This document shows, in pieces, positions 47,577 through 56,178 of a stretch of DNA of 64,000 nucleotides. The notes beneath the pieces were generated by a model. The model worked only from the letters and a program-made list of their open reading frames with translations. It had not been told where the DNA came from and did not search any database. Numbering within the stretch: the first letter of the stretch is position 1; each line of letters begins with the position of its first letter. The position numbers were made by a program, and so were the translations under genes. The DNA is from Chryseobacterium foetidum (GTDB taxonomy: Bacteria; Bacteroidota; Bacteroidia; Flavobacteriales; Weeksellaceae), in assembly GCF_025457425.1 (NCBI RefSeq), contig NZ_JAMXIA010000001.1:3705955-3769954 (forward strand), given 5' to 3'.

Positions 47577-48359
47577 ATGAATAAATTTTTATTAAAAGCA
47601 CTGGTTTTTGCCTCCGTAAATATCGCAGTTTTTGCAGATGCACAATTCAGAACCCGTAACAGGATGGATAAGTTGGAAAGTTTTGATCAGCAAAAGGTCA
47701 GCTGGGGATTCTATCTTAATGGTAACATGATGGATTATCACATCAATCTGAACCCGAGATACGGTATGGATGGTAACAGAAACCTTGTAACATCAAAACC
47801 AAGTTACAGCTTTGGTGCCGGGCTTATCGGAAAACTTAGAATCAACGACAATCTTGATCTGAGAATGGAACCGGGGTTACAGTTTGGTCAGAGAGAAGTT
47901 GTTTTCAATACACAGTCTAATGATCAGTATCAGAACGGAACTTTAACGAATCCTCCTTTCGCTCCATTGGGTCTTTCTGAAAAAGATACGCACAGACAGA
48001 TTAAATCTACTTTGGTAGACGTTCCTGTATTATTGGAACTTCACGGTGACAGATGGTACAACTCAAGACCGTACATTGCTGCTGGTGTAAACTACATTGT
48101 TAATTTACAGTCTAACTCAGACTCTACGGAAGATAACCTTCAGCAGGTCTTCAGATCTACAACGCATAACTTTGCATGGTCTGCGGAATTTGGAGTTCAG
48201 TTCTATTTCAATAAATTTAAATTGACTCCGGCGGTGAGAGGTACATTCTTCATGAACAACGAAATGGTTGCTGATAATGCGTCTACACCTCCTTACTGGT
48301 CTGCCGCAGTATCAACACTTCAGACAAGAGCGGTAATGTTTGTTCTTAAATTTGAATAA
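47577..48359 (+). CDS. porT: PorT/SprT-like outer-membrane beta-barrel protein (type IX secretion)
   Basis: A 260-residue exported protein (signal peptide to about residue 23, FADAQ) with an OMP beta-barrel pattern: FGAGLIGKLRINDNLDLRME, GLQFGQREVVFN, YIAAGVNYIVNL, ending in an aromatic strand MFVLKFE. PorT/SprT is needed for type IX secretion and gliding, and in flavobacteria it usually follows ubiE, as here (3-base gap). Assignment uses length, barrel pattern and this neighbourhood. Confidence 0.85.
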   Translation: MNKFLLKALVFASVNIAVFADAQFRTRNRMDKLESFDQQKVSWGFYLNGNMMDYHINLNPRYGMDGNRNLVTSKPSYSFGAGLIGKLRINDNLDLRMEPGLQFGQREVVFNTQSNDQYQNGTLTNPPFAPLGLSEKDTHRQIKSTLVDVPVLLELHGDRWYNSRPYIAAGVNYIVNLQSNSDSTEDNLQQVFRSTTHNFAWSAEFGVQFYFNKFKLTPAVRGTFFMNNEMVADNASTPPYWSAAVSTLQTRAVMFVLKFE

Positions 48360-48376
48360 TTTAATTAAATGATAAT

Positions 48377-48408
48377 AAAGGAGATACAGAAATGTGTCTC
48401 CTTTTTTT
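48377..48408 (+). terminator. Terminator after porT
   Basis: AAAGGAGATAC, loop AGAAAT, GTGTCTCCTTT, T-run. Confidence 0.85.
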
Positions 48409-48440
48409 GTTTTAAACCTAAATATCATGGTTTTTATTTT

Positions 48441-48469
48441 TGTTCGTACCATTATTTTCCTATTTTTGT
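48441..48469 (+). promoter_or_regulatory. Promoter of the coiled-coil/zapA genes
   Basis: TTG at 48441-48443, an 18-base spacer and TATTTTTG at 48462-48469: both Bacteroidota promoter elements at the expected distance, 24 bases before the ATG at 48494. The best complete promoter in the window. Confidence 0.7.
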
Positions 48470-48493
48470 GAGAAGTTAGAATATCAACCTGAA

Positions 48494-48796
48494 ATGCTTC
48501 AAGAATTAGAAAATCAATTTTCGGAACTGGAAAAAAAGATTCAGAATCTTCATAAAAGTTATCAGAATCTTTCAGAAAATTTTTCAGATTTAAACAGAGA
48601 GCATACCGAGTTGAAGAAGAAATATGACGAGGAAAGGAAAAAAAATCAGGTCTTAGCAGAAGAACAGAAAAATATAAAATTGTATTCAGCAATATCAGGA
48701 AATCCTGAACACAACAGACTTATGAAAAACCACATCAACAGATTGGTAAAAGAAGTAGACTTTTGTATTGCACAGCTTCAAAACAGTGGATTGTAA
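48494..48796 (+). CDS. Small coiled-coil protein, probable cell-division partner of ZapA
   Basis: A 100-residue protein, coiled coil over about residues 3-65 (LENQFSELEKKIQNLHKSYQ). The frame is open earlier but the promoter at 48441-48469 and the ATG at 48494 define the start. Its stop overlaps the zapA start (TAATG). A ZapB-like role is inferred from coiled coil and partner gene; sequence identity to ZapB is not claimed. Confidence 0.75.
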   Translation: MLQELENQFSELEKKIQNLHKSYQNLSENFSDLNREHTELKKKYDEERKKNQVLAEEQKNIKLYSAISGNPEHNRLMKNHINRLVKEVDFCIAQLQNSGL

Positions 48797-49083
48797 TGGA
48801 TGTAAGAAGAATAACCATCAACATTGCCGGAAGAGTATATCCGCTGAATGTACCCGCAGCTGAAGAAGAAACACTGAGAAAAGTGGGGAAGCAGATCGAA
48901 AATATGATTAAGGATTTTGAACAGAATTTTGACGTAAGAGATAAACAGGATGCGTTAGCTATGTGTGCCTTAAAACTGGGTACCAACGCAGAAATGGTGT
49001 CTCTTGCCAACGAAAAAAATATAAAATCTGCCAGCGAAAGATTAGCAAACATTAATCAGATGCTGGGAGAAACCGGGAAATAG
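48796..49083 (+). CDS. zapA: Cell division protein ZapA
   Basis: A 95-residue FtsZ-ring stabiliser. The ITINIAGRVYPLNVPAAEEE start and the helix ETLRKVGKQIENMIKDFE followed by QDALAMCALKLG are typical of ZapA; the C-terminal half is a coiled coil. The ATG at 48796 overlaps the upstream stop. The 6S-like RNA follows 20 bases downstream, the same zapA-6S neighbourhood known from gammaproteobacteria. Confidence 0.88.
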   Translation: MDVRRITINIAGRVYPLNVPAAEEETLRKVGKQIENMIKDFEQNFDVRDKQDALAMCALKLGTNAEMVSLANEKNIKSASERLANINQMLGETGK

Positions 49084-49102
49084 ATTTTTTTTCCCAAACA
49101 AA

Positions 49103-49272
49103 CTGCCTACAATGATTCTAACACATTAAGGTAAACTCAACGCTAAACAATTAACGTTCGAATGTCTTTTCAATGGCGTGCTGCTTTACGCAGATTACAG
49201 AGAGAAGAAATCAGAACAAATCGTGAAGATATGGAGTTTACTCTAAATCTCTGAATTGTTGTAGGCTTTTTT
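49103..49272 (+). ncRNA. 6S-like regulatory RNA (6S-Flavo type)
   Basis: Between zapA and rny lies a ~165-base non-coding unit that folds as one long hairpin. The ends pair: GCCTACAA (49105-49112) with TTGTAGGC (49259-49266), extended by GATTC/GAAT. A second stem GTAAACTC (49131-49138) pairs with GAGTTTAC (49234-49241). Between them is an open bubble, and at the top a CTGC/GCAG hairpin. It ends in TTTTTTT. A closing stem, a central bubble and a long arm are the hallmarks of 6S RNA, which binds RNA polymerase; a flavobacterial form (6S-Flavo) is known. Confidence 0.8.
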
Positions 49273-49305
49273 TATTTTTAAAAGACAATTAAACTCAATA
49301 TATAT

Positions 49306-50877
49306 ATGACAACAACCGCTATTATAATAAGCGTTATTTGCCTGATAGTCGGTGCAGTGGCAGGAATGTTATTTTCCAAAAGCTCACTTAATACCAAAGC
49401 AAAATTCATCATCGATGATGCCAAGAAAAATGCAGATAATCTTCTTGAAAAAGCCAGTTTACAGGCAGAATCTATAAAAAAAGATAAACATCTACAGGCA
49501 AAAGAAAAGTTTTTAGAATTAAAATCTCAGCATGACGCAGACATTCAGACACGTGAAAAGAAAATGCAGGAAGCTGAAAAACGCACCAAAGACAAAGAAA
49601 ACAAACTCAATGACGAGCTCAGCAAAGCAGGAAAATTAGAAAAAGATCTGGACAGACAGATTGCTGATTACGCCAAAAAGAATGAAATCATTGAAAAGAA
49701 ACAACAGGATCTCGACACTGCAACAGCCAGGAAAATTGAGATGCTTGAAAAAATTTCAAACTATACTGCTGATGAAGCCAAAGCTGAATTGGTAGAAACT
49801 TTAAAAGCAGAAGCAAAAACCAGAGCTCAGGCACACGTTCAGGGCATTATGGAAGAAGCTCAGCTGAATGCAAAAAGTGAGGCGAGAAAAATTGTTATCC
49901 AGACTATTCAGAGAATTGGGACGGAGCAGGCGATAGAAAATTCAGTATCTGTTTTCAATATCGAATCTGATGAAGTAAAAGGTAGAATTATCGGTAGAGA
50001 AGGTAGAAACATCCGTGCATTGGAAGCGATGACCGGTGTTGAAATCATCGTTGATGATACTCCGGAAGCTATTCTTCTTTCATGTTTTGACCCAGTAAGA
50101 AGAGAAATCGCAAGACTTTCCCTACACAGACTGGTAACAGACGGTAGAATTCACCCGGCAAGAATCGAGGAAGTAGTAGAAAAAACCAAAAAGATGATCG
50201 AAGAAGAAATCATTGAAGTAGGTAAAAGAACCATTATTGATTTAGGAATTCACGGTTTACACCCTGAATTGGTAAAAATCGTTGGTAGAATGAAATACCG
50301 TTCGTCTTACGGACAAAACCTTCTTCAGCACTCAAGAGAAGTAGCGAACATCGCTGCAACGATGGCTGCAGAATTAGGCTTAAATGTAAAAATGGCGAAA
50401 AGAGCCGGACTTCTTCACGATATCGGAAAAGTTCCTGAGCAGGAATCTGAACTTCCTCACGCACTTTTAGGTATGCAGTGGGCTGAAAAATACGGAGAAA
50501 ATCCAGAAGTGGTAAATGCAATTGGAGCTCACCACGACGAGGTGGAAATGACTTCATTGTTATCACCAATCATTCAGGTTGCCGATGCAATTTCAGGAGC
50601 AAGACCGGGAGCAAGACGTCAGGTTTTGGAATCTTATATCCAAAGACTGAAAGATCTCGAAGCAGCAGCTTTAAGTTTTGAAGGAGTTTCTTCAGCGTAC
50701 GCCATTCAGGCAGGTAGAGAACTGAGAGTAATGGTAGAAAGCGGAAGAGTGAACGACGAGCAATCTGCACAGCTTTCTTACGACATCTCAGAGAAAATTC
50801 AGAATGAATTGACCTATCCTGGGCAAGTGAGAGTAACAGTAATCAGAGAGACAAGAGCTGTAAATATCGCAAGATAA
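49306..50877 (+). CDS. rny: Ribonuclease Y
   Basis: A 523-residue membrane-anchored endoribonuclease that starts mRNA decay. N-terminal membrane span (about 4-24), long coiled coil to about 210 ([20 protein letters not shown]), KH domain with [19 protein letters not shown] near 230, and HD domain with [14 protein letters not shown] near 367-380 and [10 protein letters not shown]. Length and domain order are standard. It follows the 6S-like RNA by 34 bases. Confidence 0.96.
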   Translation: MTTTAIIISVICLIVGAVAGMLFSKSSLNTKAKFIIDDAKKNADNLLEKASLQAESIKKDKHLQAKEKFLELKSQHDADIQTREKKMQEAEKRTKDKENKLNDELSKAGKLEKDLDRQIADYAKKNEIIEKKQQDLDTATARKIEMLEKISNYTADEAKAELVETLKAEAKTRAQAHVQGIMEEAQLNAKSEARKIVIQTIQRIGTEQAIENSVSVFNIESDEVKGRIIGREGRNIRALEAMTGVEIIVDDTPEAILLSCFDPVRREIARLSLHRLVTDGRIHPARIEEVVEKTKKMIEEEIIEVGKRTIIDLGIHGLHPELVKIVGRMKYRSSYGQNLLQHSREVANIAATMAAELGLNVKMAKRAGLLHDIGKVPEQESELPHALLGMQWAEKYGENPEVVNAIGAHHDEVEMTSLLSPIIQVADAISGARPGARRQVLESYIQRLKDLEAAALSFEGVSSAYAIQAGRELRVMVESGRVNDEQSAQLSYDISEKIQNELTYPGQVRVTVIRETRAVNIAR

Positions 50878-50898
50878 TTTTTCAGTTTATAATATTAT

Positions 50899-50930
50899 AA
50901 AACCCTTTCAGGCAACTGAAGGGGTTTTGT
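50899..50930 (+). terminator. Terminator after rny
   Basis: AACCCTTTCAG, loop GCAA, CTGAAGGGGTT, T-run with one G interruption. Confidence 0.82.
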
Positions 50931-50953
50931 TTTGTGTAATAGTTTAGCAAGAT

Positions 50954-51823
50954 TTATTTATAGAAAAACTTATTTTCTTCAATATACTTTTTGCTCATCT
51001 CAATACTCTCAAAAATATCTTTATCACTCGAATCCTGCTCTACAAACCAATGTTCCAGGCCAGCTTTTTCTTTAAACTTAAAAATTCTTTCAAAGTCAAT
51101 TGTTCCACTGCCGACTTCTGCAAAATCTTTTGTTCCGGCTTTCATGTCTTTCACATGCCACAGCGGAAACCGCTTGGGATACTTCTCAAAATAGACCAAA
51201 GGATCAAGTCCGGCCTTTGAAATCCAGTATAAATCGAGTTCCATTTTTACAAGATCTGAAGATGTGTTTTCCAGAATGAAATCATAGAAATTTCGCTTTT
51301 CATCCATTTTCAGAAATTCAAAATCGTGGTTGTGATAGGCGAGTTGAATTCCGTTTTGTTTTGAAATTTTTCCTGCATTTTCTAATACTTCAGGGAGTTT
51401 GCGGTAAGATTCCAGACTTCTTTCGGCTTCGGGAAGATAGGAGCAGACGGCATATTTCGCTCCGATAAAATTCAAATCTTTTAAAGTCTTTTCCCAATTG
51501 TTAAGCAAAGTTCCGTTTTCTTTATCCGTCATTCCTGTGCGGTGGTGAGAACTGATTACTTTTAAACCATTGTTTTTTAAGATCTGACTGAATTCTTTCG
51601 CAGTTTTTCCGAAAAAAGTTCCGTTGTAACCATAAATTTCAAAATCAGTAAATCCCAGTTTTGCAAGCCGCTCAAATGTCTCTTCTAAATTTTTTGAAAT
51701 CGAATGACGAACAGTGTATAACTGTATAGCCAAAGCCTTCGTCACAGGATTTGGTTTGGAAACCCCACATGAAATTCCGAGAAATCCCAATGATGAAAGT
51801 GCTAAAAAATCTTTGCGATTCAT
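50954..51823 (-). CDS. Exported sugar phosphate isomerase/epimerase-like TIM barrel
   Basis: A 289-residue protein of the xylose-isomerase-like AP-endonuclease-2 superfamily. The N-terminus NRKDFLALSSLGFLGISCG looks like an export signal with a lipobox (Cys19). The barrel contains AIQLYTVRHSI, TDFEIYGYNG, VISSHHRTGM, LAYHNHDFEF (metal His) , LVKMELDLYWI, WHVKDMKAG and the metal Glu in HWFVEQDSSD. Substrate unknown, probably a sugar or inositol-like molecule in the periplasm. It ends 6 bases from the thioesterase start on the same strand. Confidence 0.82.
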   Translation of the reverse strand: MNRKDFLALSSLGFLGISCGVSKPNPVTKALAIQLYTVRHSISKNLEETFERLAKLGFTDFEIYGYNGTFFGKTAKEFSQILKNNGLKVISSHHRTGMTDKENGTLLNNWEKTLKDLNFIGAKYAVCSYLPEAERSLESYRKLPEVLENAGKISKQNGIQLAYHNHDFEFLKMDEKRNFYDFILENTSSDLVKMELDLYWISKAGLDPLVYFEKYPKRFPLWHVKDMKAGTKDFAEVGSGTIDFERIFKFKEKAGLEHWFVEQDSSDKDIFESIEMSKKYIEENKFFYK

Positions 51824-51829
51824 ACTGTT

Positions 51830-52297
51830 TTAAAGGAAAGGTTTCATCTCATCTTCAATCTGCGTTCTCAGTTCCATCAGGCGTTTTGCGTATTTTTCCT
51901 GTTGCTTTTCCTCGTCTGTTTCGGGAATCCATCGAGGAACGGGAAGTTTTTTGCCGTTTTCGTCAACGGCCACAAACACAATGATGCAGTGTGTTTTCTT
52001 ATCGAAAGTGGGTTGCTTTAAATTCCTTGAAAAAACATTGATTGAAATATGCATGCTTGACGAACCGGTGTAAATGACCTGAGCCTCGACCTTTACAATT
52101 TCACCAATCTTGATAGGTTCATAAAAGCGGATCCCGCCGACATATACGGTTACAGAGTAATTTCCGCTCCATGTTGTTGCGCAGGCATATCCAGCCTGAT
52201 CGATCCACTTCATTACACTTCCTCCGTGTACATTTCCTCCGTAATTGACGTCTGATGGTTCAGAAATAAACTGAAAAGTCACTGGTTTATTCTCCAT
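51830..52297 (-). CDS. Acyl-CoA thioesterase (hotdog fold)
   Basis: A 155-residue hotdog-fold enzyme of the YciA/acyl-CoA hydrolase type: DVNYGGNVHGGSVMKWIDQA near 17-36 carries the active-site Asn/His and Asp, followed by VYVGGIRFYEPIKIGEIVKV. It hydrolyses acyl-CoA to free fatty acid and CoA. The C-terminal 40 residues form charged helices. Six bases separate it from the next gene on the strand. Confidence 0.9.
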   Translation of the reverse strand: MENKPVTFQFISEPSDVNYGGNVHGGSVMKWIDQAGYACATTWSGNYSVTVYVGGIRFYEPIKIGEIVKVEAQVIYTGSSSMHISINVFSRNLKQPTFDKKTHCIIVFVAVDENGKKLPVPRWIPETDEEKQQEKYAKRLMELRTQIEDEMKPFL

Positions 52298-52354
52298 TTA
52301 TCATAAATTTTTACTAAAGGTATTTAATAATTCTTAAAACGGCATATTAAATCC

Positions 52355-52362
52355 TATTTTTG
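52355..52362 (+). promoter_or_regulatory. -7 promoter element for the ArsC-like gene
   Basis: TATTTTTG matches TAnnTTTG, 54 bases before the ATG. Confidence 0.5.
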
Positions 52363-52416
52363 CAGATTGAAAACTGAAGGGGTTTTCATTTAACCATTAG
52401 AAATGTAAAACTCTCA

Positions 52417-52770
52417 ATGAAAAAAGTATTTTATCTTAATACATGTGACACTTGCAGAAAAATTATAGGACAGTTTAATCTTAAAGAATGGGAACTTAGA
52501 GAAATCAAAAAAGAGCCCATCACCAAGGAAGAAATCGAGGCGATGTATGAACATACAAAATCTTACGAAGCTTTGTTCAGCAAAAAATCTACTCAGATCA
52601 AACTCAGAGAAATAGATTTAAAAACTTTGACTGAAGATGATTATAAAGAATTACTTCTGGATCATTATACCTTTTTGAAACGTCCGGTTTTCCTTACAGA
52701 TAAAGAAATTTTTGTAGGCAGCGAAAAAGCGACTGTACAAAGTGTGAAAGATTATTTCAGAGCAGATTAA
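52417..52770 (+). CDS. ArsC/Spx-family thioredoxin-fold protein
   Basis: A 117-residue protein of the arsenate reductase (ArsC/YffB) family. Cys10 and Cys13 lie in NTCDTCRKI, FLKRPVFLTDKEIFVGS near 86-102 matches the family's RP-containing active-site segment. Whether it reduces arsenate is unknown; many members near housekeeping genes have other redox roles. A hairpin at 52800-52835 ends the transcript. Confidence 0.85.
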   Translation: MKKVFYLNTCDTCRKIIGQFNLKEWELREIKKEPITKEEIEAMYEHTKSYEALFSKKSTQIKLREIDLKTLTEDDYKELLLDHYTFLKRPVFLTDKEIFVGSEKATVQSVKDYFRAD

Positions 52771-52799
52771 TCTATCTAAAAAGATTTTTTGATATAACC

Positions 52800-52835
52800 A
52801 AACCTCACAGGTTTTCAAAACCTATGAGGTTTTTT
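52800..52835 (+). terminator. Hairpin terminator after the ArsC-like gene
   Basis: AAACCTCA and TGAGGTTT enclose an inner AGGTTTT/AAAACCT stem, followed by seven T. It resembles the two AAACCTAACGGG hairpins that flank the repeat array nearby. Confidence 0.75.
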
Positions 52836-52884
52836 TGTGTGAAGAATTCCCGAATTTTTAAAGATATCATTTGTATAGATTTCC

Positions 52885-53190
52885 AAACCTAACGGGTTTT
52901 TAAAACCCGTTAGGTTTTTCGACAAGTATTTCTTATCAGTATCTTATATTTTGTTCCAAACAGTTTGCCTGAAACAAAAGACGATCTACGGAAGTCTCAA
53001 ACAAGTTGTGGGAAACAAACGGAGGTCTCCGGAAATCTCAAACAGTTTGCGGGAAATAAACTGCGATTGCAGGAAGTCTCAAACAGTTTGCGGGAAACAA
53101 AATGCGATTGCAGGAAGTCTCAAACAGTTTGCGGAAAATAAACTGCAATACGTTCAAACCTAACGGGTTTTCAAAACCCGTTAGGTTTTT
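52885..53190. repeat. 41-base tandem repeat array flanked by two near-identical hairpins
   Basis: CAAACAGTTTGC-type blocks begin at 52957, 52998, 53039, 53080 and 53121, a spacing of exactly 41. The unit reads about CAAACAGTTTGCGGGAAACA, AACTGCGATTGC, AGGAAGTCT. The array is bracketed by hairpins AAACCTAACGGG(T/A-rich loop)CCCGTTAGGTTT at 52885-52919 and 53156-53190. A frame across it merely translates the repeat; I call no gene. Confidence 0.85.
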
Positions 53191-53250
53191 GTGGAAATTA
53201 GAAAAAAGGTATCTTTTGAAAATCTACAAATCATTGTTAAAAAGCGGAAT

Positions 53251-53355
53251 TATCTCCTAGCCCGGATAGAAGCGGCATCCTTTTTTGTGGTGGACGGAAC
53301 GAAGAGGAGACCACCGCAAAAAAGATACAGCGGATAGCCGGATTAAGCTCCTAAA
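53251..53355. repeat. Composite hairpin element, family 1, copy B (inverted)
   Basis: TATCTCCTAGCCCGGATAG, AAGCGGCATCCTTTTTTG, a loop with stem GGTGG/CCACC, CAAAAAAGATACAGCGG and ATAGCCGGATTAAGCTCC: the arms of the element at 8660-8760 in reverse orientation, with an unrelated loop. The rest of the 53191-53430 gap has no gene. Confidence 0.75.
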
Positions 53356-53430
53356 TAACAACCGCCTCATCACTGCGATAAAGCGGTTATTCTATGTCTG
53401 AAAAATCTGATAAGCGGGGTACTTAATTGC

Positions 53431-53793
53431 TTATGTCAGAACAGTGTAATCTATAACAAATGATGTTAGATTATTATTTCTCTCAAATTTTGTTGAGATT
53501 TCTTTCATTCTTTGATCATAATCGAAATTATCTGTAGTATGCTTATTTTGAATGATGCTTAGCGCCCAATGGGTAGGCATTTGATGTTCAATAAAAAACA
53601 CGCCATAATCTTCATCTAAATCATTTAATAAATTGACAAAATATTTATAAAAATCATTTTCAATAATTTCTTTCTCATAATAATCTGTAATTAGTAAACA
53701 TACAAATTCAAAAAATTTTTCTCGAAGGAAAATTTTTTTTATCCCATCATCGGTATCGGTAAATATAAAATGACTGTTTTTGATAGGTTTCAT
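53431..53793 (-). CDS. Hypothetical protein
   Basis: A 120-residue soluble, acidic protein without recognised domain (EKFFEFVCLLITDYYEKEII, NDLDEDYGVFFIEHQMPTHW). Its ATG follows the gcvT stop with no spacer at all. It is AT-rich and sits between gcvT and a repeat-packed gap, so it may be an acquired accessory gene. Size and acidity are compatible with an immunity-type protein, but no toxin gene is adjacent; this is only a possibility. Confidence 0.65.
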   Translation of the reverse strand: MKPIKNSHFIFTDTDDGIKKIFLREKFFEFVCLLITDYYEKEIIENDFYKYFVNLLNDLDEDYGVFFIEHQMPTHWALSIIQNKHTTDNFDYDQRMKEISTKFERNNNLTSFVIDYTVLT

Positions 53794-54870
53794 TTATACA
53801 AATGGCATTTTTACCACTTTTGCAGGGATGTTTTTGTTTCTTACCTGAATGAAGATTTCAGTTCCCAGTTTGAAGTGAGGCTTGTCTACGTAAGCGATTC
53901 CCAAACCGATCTTTTTCATTGGCGACTGCGTTCCTGAAGTTACTTTTCCGATCACGTTTCCTTCTGCGTCTACGACAGGGTAGTCGTGTCTTGGAACTCC
54001 TTTGTCTGTCAGTTCAAAACCAACTAATTTTCTGGTAACACCTTCTTCTTTCTGCTTTGCGAAAGTATCTTTAGAAACAAAATCTTTATCAAATTTTGTG
54101 ATCCAGCCTAATCCGGCTTCGATTGGAGATGTTGTATCGTCGATATCCATTCCGTAAAGACAGAAACCTTTTTCAAGTCTTAAAGTGTCTCTGGCAGCCA
54201 ATCCGCAAGGAATAATTCCTTCTTCGGCACCAGCTTCGATGATGGCATCCCAAAGTTTTTCAGCATCATCATTTTTGAAGTAAATTTCAAAACCACCGCT
54301 TCCTGTGTAACCAGTGTTTGAGATAATAACATCGCTCACACCTGCAACAGAACCTACTGTAAAATGGTAGTAAGGAATTTCTGAAAGGTTGGTTTCTGTG
54401 ATTTTCTGAAGAATTTCGGTCGCTTTCGGACCCTGAACTGCCAACAGAGACATTTCGTCTGAAGCATTGGTCATTTTTGCCCCGAAAGTATTGTATTTTG
54501 AGATGTGATCCCAGTCTTTATCGATGTTTGAAGCATTTACAACTACAAAATATTTGTCGTCTTCCATTTTGTAAACGATTAAATCGTCTACGATTCCGCC
54601 GTTTTCGTTAGGAAGGCAAGAGTACTGTGCTTTTCCGTTTTCAAGGGCGTCTACATTGTTGGTTGTTACGAACTGCAAAAGATCTTTTGCACCTGCACCT
54701 TCGATGAAAAACTGTCCCATGTGAGAAACATCAAACAAACCCGCTTTTTCTCTTACTGCAAAATGTTCTTCCGTCACTCCGGAGTATTGTACAGGCATAT
54801 CAAATCCTGCAAAAGGTACTATTTTCGCTCCCAGAGAAACGTGCTTGTCGTACAGTGCTGTTTTTTTCAT
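53794..54870 (-). CDS. gcvT: Aminomethyltransferase, glycine cleavage system T protein
   Basis: A 358-residue tetrahydrofolate-dependent enzyme that takes the methylene group from the aminomethylated H protein. Conserved: [11 protein letters not shown] near 17, [41 protein letters not shown] and [20 protein letters not shown]. Length is normal. gcvH and gcvP are not nearby, and I see no glycine riboswitch in the 71 bases before it. Confidence 0.96.
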   Translation of the reverse strand: MKKTALYDKHVSLGAKIVPFAGFDMPVQYSGVTEEHFAVREKAGLFDVSHMGQFFIEGAGAKDLLQFVTTNNVDALENGKAQYSCLPNENGGIVDDLIVYKMEDDKYFVVVNASNIDKDWDHISKYNTFGAKMTNASDEMSLLAVQGPKATEILQKITETNLSEIPYYHFTVGSVAGVSDVIISNTGYTGSGGFEIYFKNDDAEKLWDAIIEAGAEEGIIPCGLAARDTLRLEKGFCLYGMDIDDTTSPIEAGLGWITKFDKDFVSKDTFAKQKEEGVTRKLVGFELTDKGVPRHDYPVVDAEGNVIGKVTSGTQSPMKKIGLGIAYVDKPHFKLGTEIFIQVRNKNIPAKVVKMPFV

Positions 54871-54941
54871 GTTTAATTTTTATATTTATTTTCTGTTCTA
54901 ATTGTAATAATTTTAAAGCGAAGTCCGTAAAGAATTCGACT

Positions 54942-55418
54942 TTATTTTTTAATTTTAAAACTTTCAAAGGCTTCGCTGAAAAGCATTTTGTAATTTCCGT
55001 TCCAGTGCTTTTGCTGGCAGTTGATGCTTACCAAAAACAAATCTTTGTTTTTCTGATACACTTTCGTCACCCAGAAAAGACTTTCTTTTTCATCAAAATA
55101 ATCATACTGATATTCTGAGTATCCTTTTTTACTGCCTGTATTTTTTACTTTTTTCTCGTCGTCTGCAGAATTGTATAAAACTAAAATAAATTTCTTTACT
55201 TCCTCTTTGGGCAAATCTAAATCGTGATATTCTGAAATGGTAATTGCACCAATCTGATTGGTCGGGAAAATATTGACAATTCCTTCATCGTTCGTTGCTT
55301 TCCACAAATCGGGCATTTTGATTGAATAATTTTCACTTTCGTAAAGTTCTGTTCCGAGTTTTTGTGAAAACGAAAAAATGCTGAACAAAAATGCAGTAAT
55401 TAAAAAAGTTTTTTTCAT
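54942..55418 (-). CDS. Hypothetical exported protein
   Basis: A 158-residue protein with a signal peptide (about 1-18, IFSFSQ) and a mixed alpha/beta region beginning YESENYSIKMPDLWKATNDE, a layout like small PsbP/DUF1795-fold proteins. No catalytic motif recognised. Found between gcvT and idi on the same strand, 12 bases from idi, so probably cotranscribed with it. Confidence 0.75.
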   Translation of the reverse strand: MKKTFLITAFLFSIFSFSQKLGTELYESENYSIKMPDLWKATNDEGIVNIFPTNQIGAITISEYHDLDLPKEEVKKFILVLYNSADDEKKVKNTGSKKGYSEYQYDYFDEKESLFWVTKVYQKNKDLFLVSINCQQKHWNGNYKMLFSEAFESFKIKK

Positions 55419-55430
55419 CGTTGTGTGTTT

Positions 55431-55940
55431 TTAAAAATGATGTTTATATTCTTCAAGAATAATTTTAAACCATTCGGTGAACTGTTCGGGATTTGCAGAA
55501 ATTTCTTTGTCTAAATCTTGTAATGAAATGTAACGAACATCTTCCACCTCTTTTTTATTTAAATTAAATTCTGAATTGTAGTTTCCGATAAAAACATGGT
55601 CGAGTTCATGTTCCCAAAGCCCGTTTCCGACGTCTGCCTTGTAGATAAAATGAAATTTTTCTGAAAGTTGAGTTTCAATTCCCAGCTCTTCATTCAATCG
55701 GCGGTTGGCTCCCTCAAGGTAAGTTTCGTCAATTCTTGGGTGCGAACAAACGGCATTCGTCCATTGATTGGGTGAATGGTATTTCTGTGAAGCCCGCTTC
55801 TGTAAAAGCATTTCGCCGTTTTCGTTAAATAAGAAAACCGAAAAAGCACGGTGCAGCAAACCATTGATATGAGCCTGCTGTTTTTCCATTAAACCTAAAA
55901 CTTTATCTTCGGGATTTACTAAGACAACCATTTCTTCCAT
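55431..55940 (-). CDS. idi: Isopentenyl-diphosphate delta-isomerase, type I
   Basis: A 169-residue Nudix-fold enzyme that interconverts isopentenyl and dimethylallyl diphosphate. Active-site Cys65 in TNAVCSHP, metal/catalytic Glu110 and Glu112 in WEHELDHV, and the Nudix-like ANRRLNEELGI. The start at 55940 is kept since its first residues match the family; with the -7 element only six bases away, the mRNA may have virtually no leader, or Met4 could be used. Confidence 0.94.
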   Translation of the reverse strand: MEEMVVLVNPEDKVLGLMEKQQAHINGLLHRAFSVFLFNENGEMLLQKRASQKYHSPNQWTNAVCSHPRIDETYLEGANRRLNEELGIETQLSEKFHFIYKADVGNGLWEHELDHVFIGNYNSEFNLNKKEVEDVRYISLQDLDKEISANPEQFTEWFKIILEEYKHHF

Positions 55941-55945
55941 TCCTA

Positions 55946-55953
55946 CAAATTTA
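55946..55953 (-). promoter_or_regulatory. -7 promoter element of idi
   Basis: TAAATTTG on the minus strand, exact TAnnTTTG, its last base six nucleotides from the idi ATG. Confidence 0.6.
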
Positions 55954-56152
55954 AGTTTTAATCGTGATTTCGTAAAATATTTGTTTAAAATTTTTAATAT
56001 TTATGAAATATTGGCATTTTTTAAAATAAAATTCCCCTCATTATTTTATGAAAAATGCAATAGAATTGATTGTTTCTATTATTTATAAGATTTTTACTGT
56101 TAAAATTTTAACATAAACTAAGATTAACATAAGTCTTTAAGCAATAATGCTT

Positions 56153-56160
56153 AACTTTGC
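56153..56160 (+). promoter_or_regulatory. -7 promoter element for the HAD-like gene
   Basis: TAACTTTG matches TAnnTTTG, 19 bases before the ATG at 56179. The remaining 190 bases between idi and this gene are AT-rich with no gene. Confidence 0.6.
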
Positions 56161-56178
56161 GCTTTAAAAATTTGAACG

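Noticed and set aside
52957..53150. CRISPR-like array
   Set aside because: Units are contiguous tandem repeats with no unique spacers, and no cas genes are nearby.
52951..53163. A 70-codon frame across the 41-base repeat
   Set aside because: The protein is only the repeated unit in shifting frames; 41 is not a multiple of three, so the frame has no periodic protein logic.
54871..54941. Glycine riboswitch upstream of gcvT
   Set aside because: Only 71 AT-rich bases are available, with no tandem aptamer-like structure.
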